A stretch of 35,696 nt of DNA, taken from the NCBI GenBank assembly GCA_015478945.1, contig JABUQX010117120.1:1-35696 (forward strand), given 5' to 3'. The stretch is from Trachelipus rathkii. Taxonomy: Eukaryota; Arthropoda; Malacostraca; Isopoda; Trachelipodidae. The position numbers were made by a program, and so were the translations under genes. Shown piece by piece: positions 1 through 14,560 of the stretch; position 1 is the stretch's first letter, and every line of letters starts with the position of its first letter. The notes under the pieces are model-generated. The model was given only the letters and a program-made list of their open reading frames with translations. It ran no database searches and was not told where the DNA came from.

Positions 1-2455
1 AATATATATATATGTGCTCTTATATTTATATATAAACAATCATTAAATGTAATTATAATATTATATTAATCTTAATTGAGGGCAGTGATATTATCATTAT
101 ATAATCATAGGTTTATCAACACCCCCAACCTAACCCTTCTAAACAAATTGGAACCACTTTTGCTGATTATAACGCAGTTATTTATTTGTTATTATGTATT
201 ATTTAAGTAAATATTTTTATATAACATTTTAATGGATACTTTTATATGAGACTATATTATTTACTATATTATTTATTTATATTAACTTTATTATTAAATT
301 ATATGAATAAAATAACTTAGAATTAGGGAATATATAATTTTTTTATATATTTTTGTATTTTAATTTATGGTCAAAAAATATACTCCTCTCGTCTATAAAA
401 TATCTTTAATATATATTTAATTACAATGTGATAATATAATGAGTGTGCTTATGTAGACATTTTATTACTTATATCGGTTTTTTCATTTTTACGAATTTTT
501 ACTCTTTATTCATTTTAAAAAATAAAGAAAACAAATTTTCTTTTAAACAGTGTAATTCTTTAAAAATATAGAATTTCCTAATTTCGAGTATATTGCATAT
601 CAATTATCACATAACGGTGAGTCAATTCTTAGTAATATATACTAAATATTTAAAATTTTTATTTAGGCAAAATAATTTTTCTTCAAATCTTATTATTCAA
701 TTATTTAAAATATTCATTTTCTAATTCTTACTATCGTATATCATGTATATATATATAATATATTATAATTAATATATTATATTATTAAATAATTATTAAT
801 TTTTAAGTTATATATTATATAATAAATTAGTTACTATTAATATATTATATTATTATATATATTATTATTATATTATTATATATATATAAATTAGTTAAGG
901 AAATTAAATTCATCTTGTATTATATGAATATTTATATATTATATATATTGATATATTAGAATGAAATATTATAAAATAATATAATTTAATATATATATTA
1001 TATATAATAATTATATATATATAGTTATATAATATTATAAAATATTTATATATTAATTATGTATATTGCATATATATTATATATATATATAATTATATTA
1101 ATATATTATATAATTAAGATTATATATATAGTATATATAATATATTAATATATATATTATATATATTATATATATATATTTTTATTATAGAACGATTTTT
1201 GATAAAGATTTCATTAATTAATAAATTCAATTAATTATGTATTATTACGGAAAAAGTATAAAAAAGCTGTAATTGACTCTATTAAATAAATAACCGATTT
1301 CACGAAATAAACCTTCGAATGTTGACTGAATTACGAGGAAAAAAGAAATAAACTGTGCTCATCATAATTAGATATTATAATTAATATATTAATGATACGG
1401 TATATATAAAGCCAATAATTCCATATATTAATACCTATAAAAAATAACTATTATATGCTATACCTCTTATAATATTACTAAACTGGATTAAGGTACCTTA
1501 AGTCTATTAAGAGTCAGTCTACATGATTGATGTGATCTTATATAATTCTAACACTTACTCTAATATTTTATCAAACGGGTTTATATATCTCGATTCGGTT
1601 TCGTCTTAATGTCTAATTTAGTTTGCTTTGTTGAAATTCGATTTCTTGACTCGTGCATGTTTTTTATAGCATTTTAATATATATTTTATATTAAATTAAA
1701 TATTGTTATATAGACCGAGTGTTTTGAGATTATTAGCCATAATGGAGGCTTTATCATATTATATAATTCTTAATAGTTTAATTTAAAAAGTAATAGATAT
1801 AAAATATTAAGTATATCCTATAATATATTCCTTTTAATATAAATTCATATTAAATATTAATATTATATATAATATTTTATTATATGATAATTTATATTTA
1901 TAAGTTATATTATATATAATTAAATCATTAAAAATAAGTACTTACCTTTATTTACATATATGCGGTATGTTAAATATCATAAATAAAGCAAGAGAAATGT
2001 TAATATATTATAATTATTATTAAATAATTAAATTTTTTATCTGAATTAAATAATTATATTATATATTAATAAGTATATATGATTTTAATATTATATTATA
2101 TATATATGATATATATATATAATTTAAATAAATATTAATATACATATATTATATTAAGTTATATTAATAAATATAATCATATATATATACTAATTGTATA
2201 ATATTATATATATAATTATAATATAAATAATAATAATATAATTTATTATTAAAATATCAAGACAATAGTAATATTAATTAACTGAAATATTATTTTTTCA
2301 TATTTCTTTAAATTATTATTCATTTATATATTATTTATATTAATATATTATATATACATAATATCTTAATAATATTTTATAATTAATATATAATTAATAT
2401 ATAATAGATATAATATATATATATATCAATAATTATTTATTATATATATATATAA
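1..2455. repeat. A+T-rich low-complexity block with embedded TA-rich arrays
   Basis: The stretch is dominated by TA, TAT and ATT words, with the densest TA-type runs at roughly 745-1175 and 2030-2455. More complex but still A+T-rich islands lie at about 110-180 and 1190-1760. No open frame of useful length, tRNA-like element or recognisable transposon end was seen. The content fits degenerate microsatellite and intergenic DNA of an A+T-rich eukaryote. Confidence 0.75.
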
Positions 2456-3040
2456 TAATTGGTCTAGGTATGGGAGACGATTGGTGTCAGTTGCAACAAT
2501 AATTTTCAAAATATAATTTTACATTTATATCAAGTGATCTAGTATTATAACTTTTAATAGCTGATTCATCACGGGGTATTAAATTGGGGATGAATTTATT
2601 AAGTATATTATATCGGATAAGTGTGATATGAGTATGGCGTGATAAATAAAAATAACCAATACCGTTTATGGGAGAAGAATTTACCGAACCTCCATAATTA
2701 ATAATATATAATAGATCCCCGGTAATAACCCCTTAATACACAGGAATAATGTAGATACTAGTTCTTTCTCAATTCTGTTGAAAACCATTATTAATTATAA
2801 TCACGGGAACGAATTATATAGTATACTTATTATATATTATATATATATACACTGTTGATATTTTACTAAAGCCACCAAACACTTCTATAGTACTATATCT
2901 TTGCATCATACCTATAGACACTATTCTGTACTTATTATCTGCTATATCATCACTCATGACGTTATATAATATAATCTTTTACATCTCTGGAAAGGTGTTA
3001 TGACAAGAAGTCCTCCGTGAGAGTGGTCTAGTTATATCTT
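2456..3040. other. Mixed-composition island, no gene seen
   Basis: Sequence complexity rises here compared with the flanking TA-rich DNA, and words such as cggggtattaaattgggg and cctccgtgagagtgg appear. All frames are interrupted and no splice-bounded open frame, RNA gene or repeat signature could be recognised. It is best described as anonymous single-copy or decayed repeat DNA. Confidence 0.5.
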
Positions 3041-4075
3041 ATTATAATATATATATATATTGGTATATAATTTTTATTATATTAAAATTATATAATATAT
3101 ATATATTATAGATATATTATTTATATTATATATAATATACTAATATTTATTATATTATATATGTTTTATATTTATATATTATAATATATATTAAAATTAT
3201 TTCAATATTATAATATTATATTTATATATATATGAATCATATTAATAAATTATTTGATTTATAATAATTATAATATATTTATTATAAATATTATATATTT
3301 GTTAGTATGTTTATTATATATTATGTATTATAATAATTAATTATTATTAAATATATTTATAAATTTATATATTAGTATAATAGTTTAATAATATTATTAT
3401 TAATATATATTAATTATAGTAATAACATTTATTTTATATTATTACAATAATATTATATTTTCATTGTTGAAGTAAGTATATAATAAATAATAATTAAGTA
3501 TTATATATAGTTAGTTTATAATAAACTATATTATTATAATATTTAATATAATAATTATATGTATATATAATAATAATTTTAAATACATTATAGTATGGGA
3601 CGAGTAGTATATATATTATCAAAAAATATAATATAAATTATTTAATAATATATAAGATGAAAGTGATATATAATAATTAATATAATTTTTAAATAATATA
3701 TATGAAGGAATGCAGATAAAATACTTGAAATTATATATTATTATTTAGTTATAATATAGTATGTATTATAATTAATAAATATTATATGTAATTATATAAA
3801 TATATATAAGTATATATATATTTTATATTTATAAATTATATTATATTAATAGATTATATAATATATATTATTTTTAGATTAAGTAAAAAATGTTTATTGT
3901 TTTTTATATATTATATTATTATATATATATTATATTATATATAATATATATATAATTCTTATACATATATTATATATATTATATATTATATTTAACAAAT
4001 ATCTATATATATTCTAAAAAATTATATAGACTATATATATATATATAATTATTTATATATTGTTATTTTTAAAGA
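3041..4075. repeat. A+T-rich low-complexity block
   Basis: Almost every base is A or T, in TA, TAT and ATTATT runs, with scarcely any C or G except around 3595-3610 and 3700-3725. It is interpreted as a decayed mixture of TA and TTA microsatellites. No coding or RNA feature is visible. Confidence 0.75.
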
Positions 4076-5930
4076 AAAGCTATAAATAATACAATTGCTA
4101 TAATGGAACGCCTAATTGTCCTTTATAATTTATATGGAGGTAAAGATCTGAGTGCAGTCTCAACGGAGTTTAAATTACAAATAAGTATAGAAAGTTCTTG
4201 AATACATTTGAAAGTATACTGATGTCAGTCATTTAGATTAAAGTACTTACAATGATATATGATGTCAATTTGATGATGATAATTGATAACTCGTAACTTC
4301 TGATCCAGGATGTCATGTAAAGAATTATCGTACATTATTATTAAATCAAAAAAGTCAAGGGATTAAATATTAACTATACAAAACTTCTAAATGAAGAATG
4401 AATACTAACTAATTCGATTTCTCTTGGTGGATTGACTTATCTTAACTTCTTCTCATATTGTCCTTATAATTTGAGATTTATTAGTTATTACTAACGGATA
4501 AAAAAGTTAAAAGCGAGTCTCTAGTCTATAATAATACTATGTTTTACTTATATATTTATATTCTTATACTAAGGCTTGTAGCGGCTTAGGTCGCTTGGGA
4601 GTCCAGTCAGTTGAACTCACCTGCAATTTCCTCACAAGAGAATATGAAACCAATTATCTCATACTTTCTGAGCTTTTCGCTCTCATATAATGATGGGAGA
4701 TTATGGATTTTTAACGGTCAAAACCGGTGGTGAAACAAGCGAGCCGTGCTTGTATTCTCTCAGTACTGTTAATTCAATAATAATATTGTTTACAATGATA
4801 AGATCTAATCTCATCTGCCTTGACAACGTTGCTCTTTTTGTAATATATATGTTGAGTGAGGAATGAGTATTTTTAATTTTGGTTGGACTTACCGTTTGAT
4901 CAATATCGCACCTAATATTAAGATCTACAAATCGCACAAACACAAATATCTCACAATTAAAATGACCCAATTATCACAGAGCATAGAGCACGCACCGAAT
5001 ATATATAATAATTTATATCTATAGAATTTCTTCGGAGATGAAAGCAGAAGAAAAGAAATTTGTTTAAGATGAGGTAGAAACAGTGGTAGGAAGAATAGAG
5101 GTGATGTTATATTTGTATATATCAGCGAGTATATAGTAATAGTAGTGGTATGGAGTTTCCTGGATAGGTGAGTTTGGAGGCACCAAAGTCCCTTGGGGTA
5201 GAAAAATATAAATCTGTGAGATATAAATTTAGAATTAATTTATTGGGTGTATGTCAACTTATATAGGGTTATATGGACAACGTTATACCGATCTTTTGGA
5301 TATTTAAATTAAGAGAATTGGGAAATATTTATATGCCCAGTCAGGGGATTGTTAATATAGACAATAGTATTGTTATTACAAATGTAAATGAGTGTTATAC
5401 TGCCTAATAGTATTTTATCGATAGAAATCCGGGTCAAGTAATATATGTACTATATATATGATTATACTGGTGAAATAATAAAATTAATACTAAGAATGTT
5501 TATATTCGGAACTATTAGAACATTTTTGAGTACTGTTTGGAAGGAAGAAAAATATAAGTTTGATAAGTGAGGATTACGTGAGTAATATGAACTAGTATAC
5601 CATATTGCTCGTGTTTGCGTATAGTACACCTAGTAATTCAGTTATATCAGGTAGTGTGAGAACAAGAAGAGACATAAGAGAAACTGATAGTGAAGAGTGT
5701 TTGTCGTGTTTTATGTAACTTGAGAAGTAGTAGTGGTGGCTCTGATGGATATATGAGTAAAGACTTAGCGGTTAGTAACGGTGAATTATGTTTAATAAAG
5801 TGATGTGTATAGGCAAAGTATTGGCGTAATAATATATATAAAGGATAATAAGTAATAATTTGTCACTTAATTGAGATATATTCTTCATGAGCTATAGTAT
5901 TTACTCATGTTTTATTAAATGTAAAGTTGT
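4076..5930. other. Mixed-composition island with G>C bias, no supported gene
   Basis: This is the largest non-monotonous segment of the first 12 kb. A G+C-richer patch lies near 4572-4630. From about 5030 to 5830 the plus strand is visibly G-rich and C-poor, with many agtagtgg- and gaggta-like words. A minus-strand open frame of 89 codons (4701-4970) has no recognisable domain, signal or splice context, so I do not annotate it as a gene. The segment may be decayed repeat or unique intergenic DNA. Confidence 0.45.
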
Positions 5931-8750
5931 TTTCTATTTCTTGAAAAGTAACTTAAATAATATATATTTATACAATATATTATCTATAATGTTATGTTTG
6001 AAGAGTAGGTAAATACCGCAGGTATTTAAACAATGAATTACTAACATATCCTTAATGGTTAATTATTTATTTATTTTTTTTTTAAATTTCATTATTTATT
6101 TAGTATATGATAATATTAATATTATTATTATGTATATGGTTATTAAATTTATGTATATATAAAATTAATATTTATGTATAATAATTTTATTAGTTAAATA
6201 GGGTTATAAATTATTGTAATTATAAATATTTAAATATTTATTTAATTATTTATAATAAGTTAATTTATATAATAATCACAATTTTTGGTACTTATATAAC
6301 ACTTAAAAATTCAGTACATAAATTATATTCGTATAATAGTTATTCATTAGGACCTGGAGACCCCTGGCTTAATTTCTGTATTATATGGGAGAGGCAGTAG
6401 ATTGCCGAGCCATATACTGAATTGTGTTTAATAAGCTGTTGTTATTAATTATGAGATATATGGGGTTAATTAACTTATATTTTTATTAACGATTTTATAT
6501 ATATAATTTATGCATAATATATTATTTAATATATAAGTTAAATATTCAGTTATTATTTTTCCTATATTAAAGAATTAAAATGCTAAAATATAAAACATTT
6601 ATCCTGATAAAATATAATGAAATTTTAATTAAAATATATTAATTAGAAGTATATTTATCTATATAAATGTATTACTTAATTTACGTGGCTTGAGTTAATA
6701 TCGTTAGTTTACATTCAGCAGTTATCCGGGATGGCTAAACTATAGCTATATAATAATATTTAAATTAATTATTATATGACTTATACAGTAAGTCATAAAA
6801 TTCGATATTTTATCTTATCATATATTTTAATTTTTATCATATTTAATTGAATTGTAATATTTTTTATTATATAATATTTAATATTTATTAATAATATTTA
6901 AAATATCTATTGCCTTATTTAATATAATAAAAATATATAATATATATTATATTAATATAATTTATAATTATATAATATTATATAAAAATTATTATAATTG
7001 CTTTTTTTATATATATACTATATTATATCTATATTTCTATTATATTAATATATTTTAATATCAGATATGTATATAATTAATATATATATATTATATAATA
7101 ATATTATTATTTAATATATTATTATTTTATATAATATATATAATATTAATATTTTATATAGTAATAAATAATATATTATATACTATGTCCCAATATTCTT
7201 TATTTCATTATTATTATATATATAATATACATATAATTATTAACTATATATTACTATTTTATTAATATATAAATAATTATATTATTAATACAAACTAATA
7301 TATTAATATATTAAAATTTAATTAATAAATATATTTACAATTATATATAATTATATATATACATATATTAATATATTTAATATATATTTATATATTATAT
7401 ATATTATATTTAATAGCTTATAATTTAAATAATTATATTAATTAATATTATTAATATTTAATATAATTTATAAATATTTAATATTAATAATTATATATTA
7501 TAATATAATCTTATTAATTATTTATTCTATAATATTTATTAAATTAATATAATTATATATTAATATAAAATATGTACTATAAAAATTTTAGTTTATAAAT
7601 ATAAAATTTTATTTTCTAACAAATTTATAAATTATATTTATTTATACTTATATTATTACCTCTATAATATTTGCACACGCAAGATTACTAGAAATTTGTT
7701 AATGATAGTTATAAATGAACAAGAGTAGGGTATTATATATTATTAATCGTATTTTAATTAAATATACTATTATATTATATATTATTATTATTTGTATTAT
7801 TGATATTATTTTATTATATATATATTTATATTACAATTTATATGATAAATATTATTATAAATTATATTAATCAGCATATGGTGGTCTAATAATTAGCATC
7901 TATTATTATTATTCATATATAAGCATTAGATTTAAAATAATTTTATTTATATATGATAGATTTATCAAATTTTAGTGTCATCTATTAAATAAAATACAAG
8001 GAGAGTCTTATTATTTATATTTAGAATTTTATTATATATTAATATTATATTATATTATTAAAATAATATTTTATATATTATTTATATTAATATTATATTA
8101 TATTATAGTATTATATATAATGTTTTTAATGCTAAATTATACTATAGAGTAATTATATATTATTATATTATTATATATATATAAGTTTAGATATTATATA
8201 TATATATTAAATTAAGATAATAATATATATATTTATTTTTAATTTGTGTTGCGTTTTCTATTGTTTAATAGTTTATTTTTTTCAGCGTAATATATATAAT
8301 TTAGATTTAATAAATTTATTTGTATAAATATGATAATATATCATATATACTAATAGTAAAGTATTTCATATTTATATAATTAAATAATACCTATATCTAT
8401 ATGTTATATATTTAATATAATAAAGTAAAATATTTTGTATTTATAAAATATAGAATTAATATATATAATCTAATTTTGACTGACATAATGAATATAATAT
8501 ATATTATATTATATTATATTATATATTATTTATTTATATAATGTAATTATAATATTATATATAGATTATATTATATATATAGTATTATATTAATATATAA
8601 TTAACTATTATTTAATATTTATATTAAGTAGTAATATTTAGATTATTACTAATTAAACTTACATTTTATACGATAAATTTATTTAAAATAATTTTGGATA
8701 GATATATTTATTTTTACTTTTAAACATTTCTATAAAAAATATAAGGTTTA
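5931..8750. repeat. A+T-rich low-complexity block
   Basis: The block is made of TA, TAT and TTA words, especially dense at 6870-7600 and 8030-8640. A roughly 80-bp island of balanced sequence sits at 6347-6425 and another at 7665-7730. No gene, RNA or mobile-element signature was found. Confidence 0.75.
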
Positions 8751-11700
8751 CATTATAATATGATTCTTATTAGGTAACGTTAAATTGAACATTTGGATGA
8801 TAGTGAAGAATTAGTATATGTGATATGTTGGATTATGTCTGTATGTAATATAGATATATATATATTATTATTATTAATTAATTATTATATATTTTTAATT
8901 ATTATATTATTTAATATATATTATATTATATTTATATTATTATTTAATTATTATTATTATATTTTAATTATATATATTAATTATTAATATTTATATAATA
9001 TTATATATTTTATAATTTATTATTATATTATTAAATTATTTATTTATTAATATTAGTTATAATATTTATGATAAAGTTATATTTATAATTTATTATTATA
9101 TTATAATTAATATTTATTTAATATCATATATTATTATAATATATTAATATTATATTATTCTAATATTATAAAACATTTTACAATATGTTATTAAATAACT
9201 CTTTATTTTTACCTAAATTTATTTAAAAATATATATTATATTTATATTATATAATATTAGATTTATTTTATAATTTAATATATATATTTATTTATATTTA
9301 TATAGGTAAAATTATTTAATTATTATATTAATTATATTATTATTATATATTTTAATTCATAACTATATATTATTTATTTTAATTTAATTAATTTATTATT
9401 TACATTATATTTAAATATACTTAATTTTATATTAATATTTATTATTGATTATAATTATATTATAGATTTATATAATTTATATAAGTTATTATATTTATAT
9501 ATTTATTTTAATTTGATTATAAATTATTTTAATGATTTAATTATGTATTATTAGTAGGAAGTTTTTTTACTATACTACTTATCTTTACATTGCTTCTACT
9601 GAAACTTATTATAAGATATTGATTTTATAATAGATATTATTTATCTTTAGATCTAATATTATTATAATTGATGTAATTTTGTCTGTTATATATTGTTAAT
9701 TTCTTGTTGCATATTATTTAATATCTTAAATACTAAGTAGTAAGTGTAATGGTATAATATAAAATTATTTACTCTTTAATGATAAATTATTAAGGTGAAT
9801 GAATCTAAACCTCTCCTTACAGGTCTCATATGATTAAAATGTTTTTCTCTCAATTATTATATATTATATAATATTATTAATATTTATCATAATTATAATT
9901 ATAATTATAGTTCATTATATTTAAGTTAAAATATATATTAATATCTAATAAAGTTATTTTCTTCAATATTTATTAATATTTAAAATATTTTTTAAATATT
10001 ATATATACTATTATTATTATTTTTATTATCTATATTAATTAATAAGTTTATTATATTATTAATCTCATAATATTCTTATTTTTTTTTTATTTTATATTAA
10101 TTTATTTTTTTTTTTTGATATTTATATAACTATTAATTATAATATATATATATATTTATTAAATCTTAAGTATTATTAATTATATATTATTAATTTATAT
10201 TATTTATTATTTTCATTATTATTATATTTAATATTATTATATTATCATTGATAATATATATTGGGATATTATAAATAATTAAATTATTTTTTCTTGGAAT
10301 TTTATACCATTTTTTTTAACTTTATATTTATTCTCCCACACATCCGTGCATCCAACATATCCGCTTTTGACTATATTCCTATATCCATATATATTAGTAG
10401 GTATATCATCCAATTTTACAAGGATCCTTAGGAAATTTTTAATTTTAATACCGTATTATATATTATATATATTTATTTGTTAACTAATATTGTTATAAAA
10501 TTTTAATTATTTATAGTATAAATAATCATAAATAATATTTTTCTATATAATTTATGAATATAATAACACATTATATATATATTTGATTTAATATATTATA
10601 TATACTATATAGTATTATATATATTAATATAGTATATATACTATTATATTATTTTTTATTACTATTATATAATATTACTTTAGGTATTTACAATTTAATT
10701 AATATACATGGTATTAATTAATTATCTATAAAATTATATTATTTATCTTTTATATTATAATATTATTAATTATTATATGATATAATATATTATAATTATA
10801 TTAAATTATTAATATTTATTCTAATATTTTATATATATATATATATTTTATTTATTTAAATATTTTTTTAAATATTATATTATATAATATTAAATATTAT
10901 ATTAATTTAGAATATTATCAAAATATCATTTTATTTTATTACTTTTATTTTTTTTTATTTTATATTTAAATTAATAAATAGTTATAAAATAATATATAAT
11001 ATATGAATATACGAAATTATATATTTATTTTATTATTATATCTTACTATATTATAAATAATCTCTTCTAATGGTCCATATTTCATATTTATATCTAGTGG
11101 ATTTTGAAATAAATTAATAATTTAATATTATTAAATTACTTATGAATTAATATTAATTAAATATCTTTTTAATTAGACTTTTACAAAACGAATATTTAAG
11201 GATTTATTTGATTTTTTAATAATATATTTGTAGATAATCGTTAAAATTATTTTTATGTTATTTTTATTTAATTTGTTTTAATCTATCAAATATATTCTTT
11301 GTTATCTATATATATATTAATATAATAGATACTTTGTATTATTTATTTTTTATATTTTATACTTTATTTAATTATTAAAGTTTAAGACTACTACTAACTA
11401 TTTATAATTAATTTAAAAGGATATATTATAGTTATTATTAATAGTTATTATAGTTTTAATTTATTAATTTACGTATTTTGAAATTTTATGATTATTATTA
11501 CAATTGTTACATTACATTTATTATATATTTATATATTTATTTTATTTTAGTATTATAGTTATTATAATTATTATTAAATATTTTTTATATTAATTATAAT
11601 ATAATTTGTTTAGATTTATTATTATTTATTATTATTTATTATACATATTATTTTATTATTAATTTTGTAGACTTTTATTTATAATATTATCATAAATAAA

Positions 11701-12830
11701 TTTAATAATATATAAATTAAATATTTATAGAATATCTAAATAATTAATTATTTATATTATTATATTATTAATTATTATATGTTATTATTCTATTATATAT
11801 ATATTAATTATTAATTAATTTTATATAAATAAATTTCGATTCTGCCAACCCTCCTCGTTATGAGTCACTTGAAATTCATAATTAATTTTATAGTATAATT
11901 ATGAAATTAATATTGTAAATATCTTTATTGAATTGTTTCACACTTTATCAATTATTGCAAATCCTATAGTATATATGTAATATATTTTAATAATTAATAT
12001 TTTGTATTTATTATTATTAAATTATTATATATTATATTATTATTTATTATGTATACTTATATTATTTTATTTGTATTATATTTTATTTCTTTTGTTATTA
12101 TATCTATTTATTATTTTATATTAAATTAGAATATATATAAGAATTTAATTATGATAAAATGTAATTATACGATATTATTAAAGTTTATTTTAAGTTATTA
12201 TTTATTTATTTTTTCCCATTATTAAATTTAATAAATACTGATTATATTATTAGACATTATCCTTAAATTTCATTTTCATCAAATATCATTAAATTAATGA
12301 GTTTTTTATTCGTTTTGATTATTATGATTATATTATTTAACTATTTGTATGTTATTAGGTATTTTAAAATTTATATTATCTTAATTAATAAATATTATAA
12401 TTTAATGATTTATTTATATCCCTATTTCTGGCACTTTAATAATCAGGTTAATTGGGATAATAATAATTAATATTGATTATAATTATTTATATTTATTATA
12501 ATTATATTATTATATAGCTTTATTTAATTTAAATTTATTATTAAGATTAAATTTTATCTGATTTTTAGTAAATATTTTTAAGATCTGATTGCTGGAGATG
12601 ATGTAGCTACAAAATCTTGGTAATACTACCTGGATCTATTAATATTATAAAGATATATTATTTTTATTATTTAAATATTTATAAAATTATAATTAATTAC
12701 ATAAAAATATTACATTTGTTCAAATAACTTTAATATAACTTCAATATATAATATTTTTTATTTATTATTAATTTACATTATATTATAAATTGTATATAAT
12801 TATATCTTTTATTCCTTTTAGGATAATATA
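8751..12830. repeat. T-biased A+T-rich block (degenerate TTA/ATT words)
   Basis: Unlike the TA-dominated DNA to the left, the plus strand here favours T over A, with ttatta, tttatt and attatt words and T runs (10079-10088, 10107-10117). Short complex islands occur at about 10325-10420, 11838-11875 and 12580-12640. The 64-codon frame at 8793-8987 is only a translation of TTA/ATA repeats. No gene is supported. Confidence 0.7.
12602..12611. other. 10-bp perfect palindrome in a small complex island
   Basis: The decamer tgtagctaca is identical to its reverse complement. It lies inside a roughly 55-bp balanced island that is itself bounded by agatc on the left and gatct on the right. This could be a chance palindrome or a remnant of a small inverted-repeat element. 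No protein-binding role can be inferred. Confidence 0.4.
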
Positions 12831-14140
12831 AAATATGTCCATTAGAAAAAAGAAATATTATTAACCATTTAATATATATATAATCAATTGTATTATAGCT
12901 ATTACAAAAGCGGTATATATATACATAAGTAATATTACACTTATACATTATATTTATTATACTTGAGTATATATTAATTATATATTATATAGTTTTATAT
13001 TCTAGTATACAAATATACATTTATATTTTTAGGTTTTATTTGCATATAGTAATATGATAGAAGGCCTATTATATATTATATATTGATAAATAATATATTA
13101 ATTTATTTAATATTTTTATATAGGTACGGTATTGGCTTGTCTTCCCGTTTCTCCACTCGGTTAGTAAAATTTGTGGAGGCAATATACGGGATATTCTATT
13201 ATCCATAACTATATATACTAATTAAATATAATTTACTCTTTTAATTTAAACGATAATTATGCAAATGTGATTTTTTTCATATTGTATAAAAATTTATATT
13301 CAAATCTAATTTTCTATATATATTCTAATATTAAGGCTCAAACACTCATTGGTAATAATATTATTATATGAATATTAGTTCTAGTATAATACTATTTTAA
13401 AGCTTGGATTTAATTATTATTTTTCCACTTACTCTGTGAGGAATGCTAAAAATACCTATAAAAACTTAATTTTAAATTAAGTATAAATTAAACATTAATT
13501 AATAAAGAAAAAGGAGAATCGACATACAGCTGGATCAATTTTAAGAATTATGGCGTTATAAATGTAAATTTCCATAATAAGTACTCAATATATAATCCCT
13601 GAAAACTATTTAAAATAATTGATGTATTAAATTATATAAGAGGGTAGAATAGTATATATATTTACTCTCTGGATAAGTTAGTAGTACTAACTATTTATGC
13701 TCGTATTAAATCTTATATATTGTAGGGAATAAAGACAAAGATATATATGTGGTCATATATATAATATTTAAAATTATATATATAAATGTAAGTTATTAAT
13801 TGTTATCATCCCACATCATAAAATTATAAATATACTGAGCCTCCCTTCCACCACTATCTCAACTTTCAATATAGGATAATGACCCAATTTTTAAGAACAT
13901 TAAACATTTTTGTCTAATAGTTGAAAAAATAAATGAATTAAAAGGAAATTAGAATGAAATTGTTTATTTAGAAAATAAAAAGTATGTAAGATCAAATAAA
14001 ATCTGAATCTAGCCGACATGTTTAAAATCATATAATAATTATAGTATGATAGAATTGTTATACGATGCTTAAAAAAGTACAAATTTATAATATAATGGTT
14101 TATTCACAAAAATCATTTTACCGTAAATCAGCCGAGAAAG
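12831..14140. other. A+T-rich intergenic sequence, no gene seen
   Basis: TA-rich runs alternate with more complex sequence, including an island at about 13120-13190. The 60-codon minus-strand frame at 13900-14082 is rich in F, L, Y and I, as expected of random A+T-rich DNA, and carries no motif. Nothing here can be assigned a function. Confidence 0.5.
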
Positions 14141-14560
14141 TAAGTAATTAGTTTTGCGCCTGCTCCGGTGGCTGACTCAACTTGCTCTCGAGGTATACGA
14201 GCACGCATGCAGGACTGTCTAGTGGTAGTAATATATATAATGGAAGCTCATTGGCTAACGTGTCTTTAGAACTGGACCATTAACACTTAAGTCACTCAAT
14301 CTGTATCTAGTTATCATTACTATGGGATATAATCTATATTGTTTAATATTATATATATATATTATTATTTTTATGCTTAATCCCCTTAGTTTATATACTT
14401 ATGATATATCTTAATGTTATAATGTTTGGTACGTTAGAGGGCTATAGTGTTGTCATAATATTAGTTAGTGACATCATATCTTAGTGAGCGTCAATGGTTT
14501 TTTGTAGGGATCAATGCTAATTATATAAGCTAGGGTTTACATTTGAGTATGGGCAAGCTT
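14141..14560. other. G+C-richer island, unrecognised
   Basis: The segment 14155-14215 is clearly richer in G+C than its surroundings and contains a short stem, ctcg, closing on cgag over a 7-base loop (about 14187-14201). No open frame, RNA box pair or transposon terminus was recognised. It may be single-copy DNA or an old repeat. Confidence 0.4.

Noticed and set aside
110..180. Telomere-like cctaaccctt sequence
   Set aside because: Only a single degenerate occurrence is present, with no tandem array, so it is not an interstitial telomere repeat.
4701..4970. 89-codon minus-strand open frame
   Set aside because: It has no recognisable domain, signal peptide or splice context. A frame of this length can occur by chance in a 35-kb window searched in six frames.
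1..12830. Mitochondrial or plastid origin of the A+T-rich DNA
   Set aside because: No organellar protein, rRNA or tRNA could be recognised in over 12 kb, and microsatellite-like words dominate. Organellar genomes of this size would be dense with genes.
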